NCBI GenBank assembly: GCA_020632655.1
Contig: JACKFD010000004.1
Coordinates: forward strand, 1-64,000
Direction: 5' to 3'
DNA from: Spirochaetaceae bacterium
GTDB lineage: Bacteria > Myxococcota_A > UBA9160 > UBA4427
DNA length: 64,000 nt
The notes below the pieces were generated by a model. That model had not been told where the DNA came from, did not search any database, and saw only the letters and a list, made by a program, of their open reading frames with translations. Positions 35,247-41,944 of this stretch are shown in pieces; the first letter of the stretch is position 1; every line of letters begins with the position of its first letter. Made by a program: the position numbers and the translations under genes.

Positions 35247-35993
35247 TCAGCCCTCCGACCGCGGCTGCAGGAGCGCCAGGAACTCGCCGTCCGGGGCTCG
35301 CGCGAGCGTCTCCATCCCGAAGCCCGCCCGCCCGGCCACCTCGCACAGATCCTCCTCGGCGAGGTAGAGCCAGGGAAAGGGCTCCCCACGCCAGCCCCGA
35401 TAGCGCGTCGAAAGCACGATCTCCCCGCGCGAAGCCGAGCGATCCGTCGCATCGCCCTCCCACGGCTCCCGCAACGCACTCGAGTCCGCGAGGATCCCGC
35501 CTCCGGGCTCGAGCCGATGCCGCAGCCGCCCGAGCAGGCGCTCGAGCGCGAGGGTCCCGCCGGCGACGCCGATCGTCTGCATGCCGAAGAGGATCGTGTC
35601 GAAGCGACCGAGCGAGGCATCCGCCTCGAGCCGCATCACGTCGAGCGTGCGCGCGTCGCGGACACCGCGTTCGCGACAGAGGGCCGTGCAGAGGGGGCTC
35701 ACGTCGATCGCCACGACCTCGAGCCCCCCCTGGAGCGCGAGTGCGTGCCGTCCGGCGCCGGCGCCCACGTCGAGCACGCGACCTCGACAGCGCTCGAGCG
35801 CTGCCCGATCGAGCTCGGCGAGCGTGCCCTCGAGCGTGAAGTACTCCTCGGTCTCGATCTCGAAGAGCACGCCATCGGCGCGGGTCGCGTGCACGCGGCG
35901 CGGGCGGGCGCTGCGATGGTGATCGAGCAGCGCGGCCGCGAGCGGCTCGGCGGGGCCGACGCGACGCGGCCAGAAGCGGGCAAGCGAACTCAT
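35247..35993 (-). CDS. class I SAM-dependent methyltransferase, 248 aa
   Basis: The SAM-binding fold is clear: motif I VLDVGAGAGRHALAL, motif II VVAIDVSPLCTAL, motif III RFDTILFGMQTIG, and the strand GGGILADSSAL. The N-terminal 70 residues are acceptor-specific. The substrate is unknown. The start region is duplicated: a near-copy of its first codons lies 35 bases upstream and forms a 12-codon leader ORF whose stop overlaps this ATG (see the next entry). Co-transcribed with the small zinc-ribbon membrane protein. Confidence 0.85.
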   Translation of the reverse strand: MSSLARFWPRRVGPAEPLAAALLDHHRSARPRRVHATRADGVLFEIETEEYFTLEGTLAELDRAALERCRGRVLDVGAGAGRHALALQGGLEVVAIDVSPLCTALCRERGVRDARTLDVMRLEADASLGRFDTILFGMQTIGVAGGTLALERLLGRLRHRLEPGGGILADSSALREPWEGDATDRSASRGEIVLSTRYRGWRGEPFPWLYLAEEDLCEVAGRAGFGMETLARAPDGEFLALLQPRSEG

Positions 35994-36039
35994 CGCAGAA
36001 AAGGCCAGTAGCGGGAAAGCGAGCTCATCGCAGAAGAGG
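35976..36039 (-). repeat. 29-bp imperfect direct repeat duplicating the methyltransferase start
   Basis: Copy 1 (35976-36004) spans the start codon of the methyltransferase. Copy 2 (36011-36039) lies 35 bases away with three mismatches. On the minus strand each copy carries CTGCGATGAG, so the ATG and the first residues (MSSL) are duplicated. Confidence 0.75.
35990..36028 (-). CDS. 12-codon leader ORF overlapping the methyltransferase start
   Basis: It reads MSSLSRYWPFLR and stops at a TGA that overlaps the methyltransferase ATG as ATGA. The methyltransferase itself starts MSSLARFWPRR, so the two peptides are sister copies made by the 35-base duplication. It may couple translation, be a decayed duplicate start, or be without function. 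No strong ribosome binding site is seen for either start. Confidence 0.4.
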   Translation of the reverse strand: MSSLSRYWPFLR

Positions 36040-36089
36040 GATCCTGGCGAAGCGCGCCGGTGTCGATCGCGCGGGTCGACGCGACGCGG

Positions 36090-36557
36090 TCAGGAGACGC
36101 GGAGCTCGTACTTGAGGTGGCGCGAGAGATCGCCGAGCAGCTTCGGCTTCATGCGCCGCTCCGCCCAGTACCAACCGGCGGACTCGTCCCAGACGAAGCG
36201 GTCCTCGTAGTAGCCCGTGATGATCGCCTGCATCGGGAAGTCGGGCAGCGCCTGCACGACCGTGAATCGCGATCGCACGTCGGCGGAACGCCCGTCTTCC
36301 GAGAACGCGAGCTGCACGTTCGTGTTCACGTGCTGGGTCATGGGCGTGCCGTCTTCGTAGAGCTTCGTCGAGCGGTCGTAGATCGCCTTGACCGCCGCGG
36401 CGCCCTCGCCCTGCACCTCGCCGTTCGGCCCGAGGATACGGCCCCGCGCGAAGAGCTCGCCCACCCCCGCGAAGTCGCCGGCGTCGATGCGCTCGGCGTA
36501 GGTGAACATCAGGCGCTCGATGGCCATGCGCGCCTGCGCCGGGGAGAGCGGGTCCAT
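36090..36557 (-). CDS. SnoaL/NTF2-like domain protein, 155 aa
   Basis: Small cone-shaped alpha+beta fold of the SnoaL/bile-acid-dehydratase type: IERLMFTYAERIDAGDFAGV, the ELFARGRILGPNGEV loop, VNTNVQLAFSEDGRSADVRS and ITGYYEDRFVWDESAGWYWAE. GGAGGTG lies 9 bases before the ATG at 36557; an earlier in-frame ATG lacks this. Such proteins can be dehydratases, isomerases or simply ligand binders. Nothing here decides which. Confidence 0.82.
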   Translation of the reverse strand: MDPLSPAQARMAIERLMFTYAERIDAGDFAGVGELFARGRILGPNGEVQGEGAAAVKAIYDRSTKLYEDGTPMTQHVNTNVQLAFSEDGRSADVRSRFTVVQALPDFPMQAIITGYYEDRFVWDESAGWYWAERRMKPKLLGDLSRHLKYELRVS

Positions 36558-36654
36558 CGCGGGGATCACCTCCAGGGGATGGTGCGGGGGGCGCGACACG
36601 TGACGGCGCATCGCGCGGGTCGCTTTCGAGCCGGCGTCGGCCGAGCGGGTCGGG

Positions 36655-36912
36655 TCAGCCGAGGGGCTCGGGCCGCGGGATCACCGGAAGCGCCTCGTCG
36701 ACGCAGCGCCGCCACTCGTCCTCATCGACGGCTTCCATGTGGTCTTCCATGCAGCTCTTGAAGCGGAAGCCACAGTTCATGCACTCGAGGTAGTGATGGG
36801 TCTCGGGGCCGCGGGAGGTCGAGGCCTCGATCTCGGCGCGCACCCAGAGGCGACTCGGGCGCCCGGCGATCTCGCAATCTTCGCAGTAGAGCGTGAACAG
36901 GGAGTCGATCAT
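36655..36912 (-). CDS. small four-cysteine zinc-ribbon-like protein, 85 aa
   Basis: Cys pairs YCEDCE and ECMNCGFRFKSC, plus a C-terminal conserved-looking DEWRRCVDEALPVIPRP, fit a small zinc-binding domain. No signal or membrane segment. The ATG at 36912 gives the shortest complete domain; the longer open frame upstream is Arg/Pro-rich and dismissed. No strong ribosome site. Function unknown. Confidence 0.65.
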   Translation of the reverse strand: MIDSLFTLYCEDCEIAGRPSRLWVRAEIEASTSRGPETHHYLECMNCGFRFKSCMEDHMEAVDEDEWRRCVDEALPVIPRPEPLG

Positions 36913-37108
36913 TGGCGGGACGATACCCCATCCCCCGCCTACCCCGCGCGCCCGGTCGACCGGCCACCGCCCGGCGGCGGACGACGAACGCCCGTGCGGC
37001 GGCAGCGCGCAGGCAGGCCGCCCGCAATCCGGCGACCTGCCGAGGTGCTGCGCCCGATCGCCGCGCCGCTCCCCGATCGGGCCCGACCCGGCCACCCGGT
37101 CGACCGGA

Positions 37109-37182
37109 CGACCCTCAGGGCAGCTCGAGCCGCCGCTCGCCCGGCCGACCCTCAGGGCAGCTCGAGCCGCCGCTCGCCCGCC
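37109..37182. repeat. two tandem 37-bp copies covering a gene's 3' end
   Basis: CGACCCTCAGGGCAGCTCGA and the following 15 bases recur at 37109-37143 and 37146-37180, period 37, with the core 35 bases identical. The right copy contains the last codons and stop of the 100-aa gene at 37152-37454; the left copy repeats those codons downstream of the stop. Confidence 0.85.
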
Positions 37183-37454
37183 CGGTCGCGGAACAGCACG
37201 TATCCCTCCGCCTCGAGCGCCTCGATCCAGTCCCGCGCACAGGCGACGGCCGCCGCCAGCGCCTCGAAGCTGTCGCGCCCCTCGACGGGTCGCGGGCGAT
37301 GCAGATCGGCGAGGGCCACCCGGCACGCCCAGCCCCCACCCTCCTCCCGACGCTCGGGGGCCGTGATCGCCAGGCTGAGCCGCCGCGGGCCCGCACCGGG
37401 CGTCTCGACCCGCTCGAACGCGTAGATCTCGAGGTTCGCGATCGCGCCCTTCAT
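37152..37454 (-). CDS. conserved-looking hypothetical protein, 100 aa
   Basis: A compact alpha/beta protein with IANLEIYAFERVETPGAGP, RRLSLAITAPERREEGGG, WACRVALADLHRPRPVEG and SFEALAAAVACARDWIEAL, where the last segment is an amphipathic helix. Its ATG overlaps the stop of the SelW-like gene as ATGA, so the two are co-translated. The 3' end lies in a 37-bp tandem duplication. No function is assigned. Confidence 0.72.
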   Translation of the reverse strand: MKGAIANLEIYAFERVETPGAGPRRLSLAITAPERREEGGGWACRVALADLHRPRPVEGRDSFEALAAAVACARDWIEALEAEGYVLFRDRAGERRLELP

Positions 37455-37795
37455 CCGCCGTGCTCCTCCCCGCCCCGGTCCTCGCCCGTGCTCCCCGCGA
37501 CCGCGACCGCCCGCTCCGAGTGGCCGAGCGAGCGCCCCGGCGCCACGCGGTCCCGGATCGCCTGCTTCAGCTCACGCAGCTCCGGGAAGCGACCCGCCCT
37601 GCCCCGGTCGAAGATCGCCTCGCCATCGAGCCGCACCACGAAGACCCCCGCCTGCCGCCCCGGCACGAGCGCCACCTCCCCGAGCTCCGCCTCGAAGGTC
37701 ACGAGCAGCTCCTGCGCGACCCAGCCGGCCCGCAGGCCCCAGCGACAGCCGGTGCAGTACTCGATCTCGATGCGCGGCGAACGCGTGGACGTCAT
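37451..37795 (-). CDS. SelW/SelT/SelH (Rdx) family selenoprotein-like protein, 114 aa
   Basis: Thioredoxin-like Rdx fold with the redox pair CTGC in IEIEYCTGCRWGLRAGW near residue 13-16 (Cys replaces the selenocysteine of selenoprotein W). It ends the fold with GVFVVRLDGEAIFDRGRAG and FPELRELKQAIRDRV. Bacterial members typically start at this segment, so ATG 37795 is preferred over the longer frame. A Ser/Gly-rich tail follows. Role in thiol redox is inferred from the family only. Confidence 0.85.
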   Translation of the reverse strand: MTSTRSPRIEIEYCTGCRWGLRAGWVAQELLVTFEAELGEVALVPGRQAGVFVVRLDGEAIFDRGRAGRFPELRELKQAIRDRVAPGRSLGHSERAVAVAGSTGEDRGGEEHGG

Positions 37796-37925
37796 GCCGA
37801 CCCCACGAGAGACCGTCGCGAACCGCTCGCCGTCATGCCGACTCCTCCCGACCCCGTAGCGAGCGCCGAGCATACCGCCGGCCGCTGCTACGCTCGATCG
37901 GCGTCCGCCGGAGGGCCGGCCCGCC

Positions 37926-38858
37926 ATGCCCGAATACCCGGATCTCACGATCTACGTCGAGGCGCTCGAACGCCGCGTCCTCGGTCGACCGCTCGAGGGC
38001 CTTCGGATCGCGAGTCCTTCGCTGCTCAAGACGGTGGATCCGCGACCGGACGAGGCCGTCGGCCGACGCATCGAGCGCGTCCATCGCCTGGGCAAACGGA
38101 TCGTCTTCGATCTCGAGAACGGACTCCATCTCGCGCTGCATCTCATGATCGCCGGCCGGCTGCATTGGAAGAAGCGCGGCGTGGCGATCCCGCGCAAACG
38201 CGCCCATGCGGCCTTCGACTTCCCGGACGGGAGCCTGCTGCTGACGGAGGCGAGCACGAAGAAGCGCGCGGCGCTCCACGTCCTGGCCGGCGACGAAGCC
38301 CTCGCCGCCCTCGACGCCGGCGGGCTCGAGATCTTCCGGGCGAGCGAAGCCGAGTTCCGCGCCGCCCTCGAGCGCGAGCGGCATACGCTGAAGCGCTCGC
38401 TGACGGATCCGCATCTCTTTGCGGGAATCGGCAACGCCTACTCCGACGAGATCCTGCATCGCGCGCGGCTCTCGCCCGTGCAGTGGAGCGACCGCCTCGA
38501 CGACGACGCCCACGCGCGCCTCTACGCGGCGACCCGGGAGGTGCTCGCCGAGTGGACCGATCGACTGCGCGCCGAGACCGGCGACGACTTCCCCGAGAAG
38601 GTGACGGCCTTCCGGCCGGAGATGGCGGTCCACGGCCGCTTCCGCGAGCCCTGTCCCGTCTGTGCGACGCCTGTCCAGCGCATCGTCCGCGCCGAGAACG
38701 AGGTCGACTACTGCCCGACCTGCCAGACCGGCGGCCGGGTGCTCGCCGACCGCGCGCTCTCGAAGCTGCTCGGCCGGGACTGGCCGCGCACGGTCGAGGA
38801 GCTCGAGCGACGCCGTCCCGGCCCCACGCCTAGCGATCGGCCCCGCCGACCATCATGA
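37926..38858 (+). CDS. mutM: formamidopyrimidine-DNA glycosylase (Fpg/Nei family), 310 aa
   Basis: Base-excision repair enzyme removing oxidised purines or pyrimidines. Catalytic N-terminal Pro and Glu follow the start Met (MPEYPDLTIY). The helix-two-turn-helix DPHLFAGIGNAYSDEILHRA at about 160-180 and a C-terminal zinc finger CPVC ... CPTC (about 241-263) complete the family. The usual HLGMTG loop reads HLMIAGRLHW. Fpg and Nei cannot be told apart securely here. GGAGGG stands 11 bases before the ATG. The 3' end overlaps the convergent tetR-like gene by 29 bases. A short Pro/Arg tail ends the protein. Confidence 0.87.
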   Translation: MPEYPDLTIYVEALERRVLGRPLEGLRIASPSLLKTVDPRPDEAVGRRIERVHRLGKRIVFDLENGLHLALHLMIAGRLHWKKRGVAIPRKRAHAAFDFPDGSLLLTEASTKKRAALHVLAGDEALAALDAGGLEIFRASEAEFRAALERERHTLKRSLTDPHLFAGIGNAYSDEILHRARLSPVQWSDRLDDDAHARLYAATREVLAEWTDRLRAETGDDFPEKVTAFRPEMAVHGRFREPCPVCATPVQRIVRAENEVDYCPTCQTGGRVLADRALSKLLGRDWPRTVEELERRRPGPTPSDRPRRPS

Positions 38859-39492
38859 GCTGCGCATAACGTCTCAGGAAGCGCTTCTGTCGCTCGATCT
38901 GCTCCTTCGCGAGCGGATCGGTCCCGAAGAGCTCGCGCAAGAGCGGCGCCATCGCGAAATGCCCGAGGATCACGTGGATCCACGCCGCAACCGCCATCGG
39001 CTGCTCCTCCTCGGTCCAGACCGAGTCCGCCCCCCGGTCCATCGCCGCACGCCCCGCCTCGACGATCGGCCGCAGCCAGCCCTCGACGATGCGTGAGAGG
39101 CTGGCACCCCCCGTGAGCGACTCGTACTGGATCAGCCTTGCTATGTCGGGATGGGCCGCGAGGTGGTCCATGATGCCGTCGAGGATCGCGCCCCCGCGCT
39201 CGTCGGCCATCGCGTCGTCCGCCGCCCGCGGCGCGCGCGCGGCCCCGGCGCCGCCGACCGCGAGCGGATCGATCAGGTCGAAGAGCGGCTGTACGCCGCG
39301 GGCGATCACGGCTTCGTAGAGTGCCTGCTTGCCCTCGAAGTGGTTGTAGAGGCTGGGGGCGGTCAGGCCGGCCTCGCGGGCGATGTCGCGGACGGCGGTG
39401 CCCGCCAGGCCGCGCTGCGCGAAGAGTCGCTCGGCGACGTCGAGGATCCGCTCGCGGGTCGACTCGCTCTCGGGGACCTCGGCCTCGCTCAA
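38830..39492 (-). CDS. TetR/AcrR-family regulator, 220 aa
   Basis: N-terminal TetR helix-turn-helix: TRERILDVAERLFAQRG then VRDIAREAGLTAPSLYNHF at about 30-48. The C-terminal domain (about 60-220) has WLRPIVEAGRAAMDRG and PLLRELFGTDPLAKEQI, wording close to regulators near lipid and steroid catabolic genes. Start is a TTG. It converges on mutM with a 29-base overlap. Targets unknown. Confidence 0.87.
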   Translation of the reverse strand: MSEAEVPESESTRERILDVAERLFAQRGLAGTAVRDIAREAGLTAPSLYNHFEGKQALYEAVIARGVQPLFDLIDPLAVGGAGAARAPRAADDAMADERGGAILDGIMDHLAAHPDIARLIQYESLTGGASLSRIVEGWLRPIVEAGRAAMDRGADSVWTEEEQPMAVAAWIHVILGHFAMAPLLRELFGTDPLAKEQIERQKRFLRRYAQLMMVGGADR

Positions 39493-39695
39493 AGCCCCAC
39501 CCGCCCGCGTCGCATCGATCGCCCCGACATGCCCTCGACTCCCCGGTCCACGCGACCTCGCGGCGCGCGCTCACGCCGAGAGCCTACCGCCGATCGCGGC
39601 GCCTGCCTCGCGAAGCGTCCGACCCCGGTCGGCGCCGAGCCCGATGACGGCCGCCTGCGCGAGGCACGGTGGGGGAACGAGCGGCCCGGGATCGC

Positions 39696-40088
39696 CTACT
39701 CCCGGGGGCGAACGGGGCCTTCGCTGTGACCGATCCGGAAGCGGTGGCCGTGGGGATCCTCGATCGTGAACTCGCGCATGCCCCACGGATGGGAGGCGAT
39801 CTCTTCCACGATCGGGACCCCGCGCTCGCGGTAGAGGGCCAGGGTCTCGTCCGCGCTCGCGACGCGCACGAAGCAGGTGACGGGCGCGATCGGACCCGGC
39901 TCCAGCGCGAGGAAGAGCTCGGTCGTTCCGTGGTACACGGCGCCGTACTCCTCCTGCCAGATCCAGGCGATCTTGCAGCCGAGCCGGTCGCGGTACCAGG
40001 CCTGTGCTTCGCGCACGTCGCGCACCCCGAGCTGGGGCGTCACGAATTGCCAGTCCGTCGGTCGCGGCGTCCAGTCGATCTCGGCCAT
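39696..40088 (-). CDS. VOC (glyoxalase/bleomycin resistance) family protein, 130 aa
   Basis: The paired beta-alpha-beta-beta-beta modules of the vicinal oxygen chelate fold are visible: FVTPQLGVRDVREAQAWYRD, RLGCKIAWIWQEEYGAVYHG and the second module TCFVRVASADETLALYRERG, GMREFTIEDPHGHRFRIGH. The metal ligands in the family come from His/Glu at strand ends; HGTTELFLALE and EFTIEDPHGH supply candidates. Substrate unknown. It is preceded by a 203-base gap (39493-39695) with no supported gene. Confidence 0.85.
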   Translation of the reverse strand: MAEIDWTPRPTDWQFVTPQLGVRDVREAQAWYRDRLGCKIAWIWQEEYGAVYHGTTELFLALEPGPIAPVTCFVRVASADETLALYRERGVPIVEEIASHPWGMREFTIEDPHGHRFRIGHSEGPVRPRE

Positions 40089-40106
40089 CGGCCCGTCGTC
40101 CCCCTT

Positions 40107-40817
40107 CTACGCCCGCCCGGCCGGGACGCGTTCCGCACTCCGTCCGTCGGACGTGCCGCCCGGGGCCGACGGCTCCGGTGCCGGGATCGGCGATTGCCGC
40201 GGCTCCGGAGGGCGCCGGTCGGGCGTCCAGCCGAATCGCTGCTCGAAGCGGGTGCGGTTCGCCGTGCGCACGAAGTCCGGCGCGCGCCGGACGTATTCCT
40301 CGGCGCGCGCACGGGCGACGCCCTCGAGTGCGTCGAGATGGGCGAGCAGCACGTCGGGATCCGGAAGCAGCGACACGCCGTCCGGACCCCGCGCCGGCAG
40401 CGCTGTCCACACGACGGCGTCGAGATCGCGGCGCGCCGCGAGCCACTCGACGATCGGCGCCCGCAACGCGGCCTCCGTCTGGCCGCCGGCCCGCGAAGGC
40501 TCGCCCCGCACCTCGAGGCCGATCCAGTCCGCGCGTCGCTCGGGCGCGATCTTCTCGCGCACGCCGAGCCCCTCGATCGCCGCTTCGACGTGCGTGACCG
40601 CGAGCGGCGCCCACGCCGTCGGGATGGCCTGCGCCCGCGGATCGATCACGAGCGTGACGCGGCCATCCAGCGAGACCCGCGAGAACTCGATCGGCAGCCG
40701 GGGTCCGTCCGCACGGAATCCGCCCGCCATCGGCAGCGTGCGCGGATCCCAGAGCAGCGAGCCCCAGCCGATGCAGCCGATGCGCAGCCCGGCCCGCGCG
40801 CCGCCGGCGCCGCTCAG
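40107..40817 (-). CDS. gamma-glutamyl cyclotransferase-like hypothetical protein, 236 aa, atypical CTG start
   Basis: The conserved beginning GLRIGCIGWGSLLWDPRTLP and the following PIEFSRVSLDGRVTLVIDP resemble the GGCT-like fold, with a C-terminal extension ending in Pro/Arg-rich sequence. There is no ATG, GTG or TTG before the conserved motif. The only candidate start is CTG at 40817, which overlaps the upstream sulfotransferase stop as CTGA. This mimics the ATGA-type coupling seen elsewhere in the window. The first in-frame ATG would remove the motif. Confidence 0.7.
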   Translation of the reverse strand: MSGAGGARAGLRIGCIGWGSLLWDPRTLPMAGGFRADGPRLPIEFSRVSLDGRVTLVIDPRAQAIPTAWAPLAVTHVEAAIEGLGVREKIAPERRADWIGLEVRGEPSRAGGQTEAALRAPIVEWLAARRDLDAVVWTALPARGPDGVSLLPDPDVLLAHLDALEGVARARAEEYVRRAPDFVRTANRTRFEQRFGWTPDRRPPEPRQSPIPAPEPSAPGGTSDGRSAERVPAGRA

Positions 40818-41758
40818 GCGCCCGCCGCCCGGCCCGGCGCGTCTCCCGCCGGCGCGTCGTAGCCGTAGCTCGGCGAGAGCTCCTTGCGCACGAGCTCCTC
40901 GATCTCGGCGTTCTGGGCGGCGTCGAAGTAGTCCTTGTAGCCGCCGACCTTCGCGCGCCGGACCTTGTAGGAGTTCGGATCGCCCTTCTTGCCCGGCTTC
41001 ATGCGGCCGCCGGCGAGCCAGAAGACGTTGCGCTCCTCGAGCTTGCGCATGTTCTCGACGCTCGCGTACTCGACCGCGTCGCGCACGGCCTGCTCGTCGG
41101 AGGACGCCCCGTTCACGAAGTCCATCACGCGGCGCAGGGTCGCCTCGGGATCCGAGCGCATGTCCTCGTAGCGCACGACGAGCAGCTCGCGAACCTTCGG
41201 CGCCTCGCGGGCCCAGAGGTTCAGATAGGCGATGATCGCCGGCAGGCCGCACTTCTCGTCCATCACGAAGTCGTAGGCCGAGACGTCGGCGCCATGCGGC
41301 GGGTAGTCGTTCAGCCGCTTCTTCGCCGGGCGCATGCGATGCTGCCACTGGAAGTACTGCGAGACCGCCACGTCCTTCGGGTTGCGCGCGAGCAGCACGA
41401 CCTTCTTCGGGTAGAAGGAGGCCTTGGAGTCGACCTCGCCCGTGTAGTCCTTGATGTAGTTGTCGTGGGTGAAGAAGATCTTCGGGATCGAGGGGACGCG
41501 GCGATGGTAGTTGTCGAAGCCGAGCAGGGCGCGCTCGGGGATCCCGTGCACGAGCTGGTAGTAGCGGGACATCATCACCCGCAGCCACGTCCTGCCGCTC
41601 TTGCCGAAGGAGACGATCGCGACGTCGGCGCGCTCGAGCCGGCGCGTCTCCTCCCGACCGCGTAGCCAGCGCTCGATCCGGATCCGGCGCGCCTCGGGCA
41701 GGAAGAAGAGAAGCGCCACGATCACCTCGCGGCTCACCTTCTTGAAGATCGAGTCCAT
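40814..41758 (-). CDS. PAPS-dependent sulfotransferase, 314 aa
   Basis: Transfers sulfate from PAPS to an acceptor. The 5'-phosphosulfate loop is SFGKSGRTWLRVMMSRYYQ at about 50-68. The 3'-phosphate-binding segment is LLARNPKDVAVSQYFQWQH at about 123-141. KVGGYKDYF near the C-terminus is the second phosphate-contact region. A hydrophobic N-terminal helix (VIVALLFFLPEA) may anchor it to the membrane, suited to a lipid or glycolipid acceptor. It is divergent from the LptF-LptG fusion gene and coupled to the following GGCT-like gene. Confidence 0.9.
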   Translation of the reverse strand: MDSIFKKVSREVIVALLFFLPEARRIRIERWLRGREETRRLERADVAIVSFGKSGRTWLRVMMSRYYQLVHGIPERALLGFDNYHRRVPSIPKIFFTHDNYIKDYTGEVDSKASFYPKKVVLLARNPKDVAVSQYFQWQHRMRPAKKRLNDYPPHGADVSAYDFVMDEKCGLPAIIAYLNLWAREAPKVRELLVVRYEDMRSDPEATLRRVMDFVNGASSDEQAVRDAVEYASVENMRKLEERNVFWLAGGRMKPGKKGDPNSYKVRRAKVGGYKDYFDAAQNAEIEELVRKELSPSYGYDAPAGDAPGRAAGA

Positions 41759-41944
41759 GATCGCTGCCCCTCGGGTCGCGTCGTGCGCGGGGCGCCGGGC
41801 GCCCGGCGGCGCAATCTATCACATCGATCGCCACGCCTCTCCCGAGGCCCGCGGTCGCGCCGACGTGGTGGCCACGAGACGCGCCGACGCGGTGGCCGCG
41901 AGACGCGGCGAGCGCGACACTCGCGGGCCGAGAGGGGATCCGGC

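Noticed and set aside
37109..37182. Considered as a site-specific recombination or attachment site
   Set aside because: The two copies are a simple tandem duplication of a gene end; no integrase or element is bordering them.
39493..39695. Frames between the tetR-like and VOC genes
   Set aside because: No start with a ribosome site and only Arg/Ala-rich translations.
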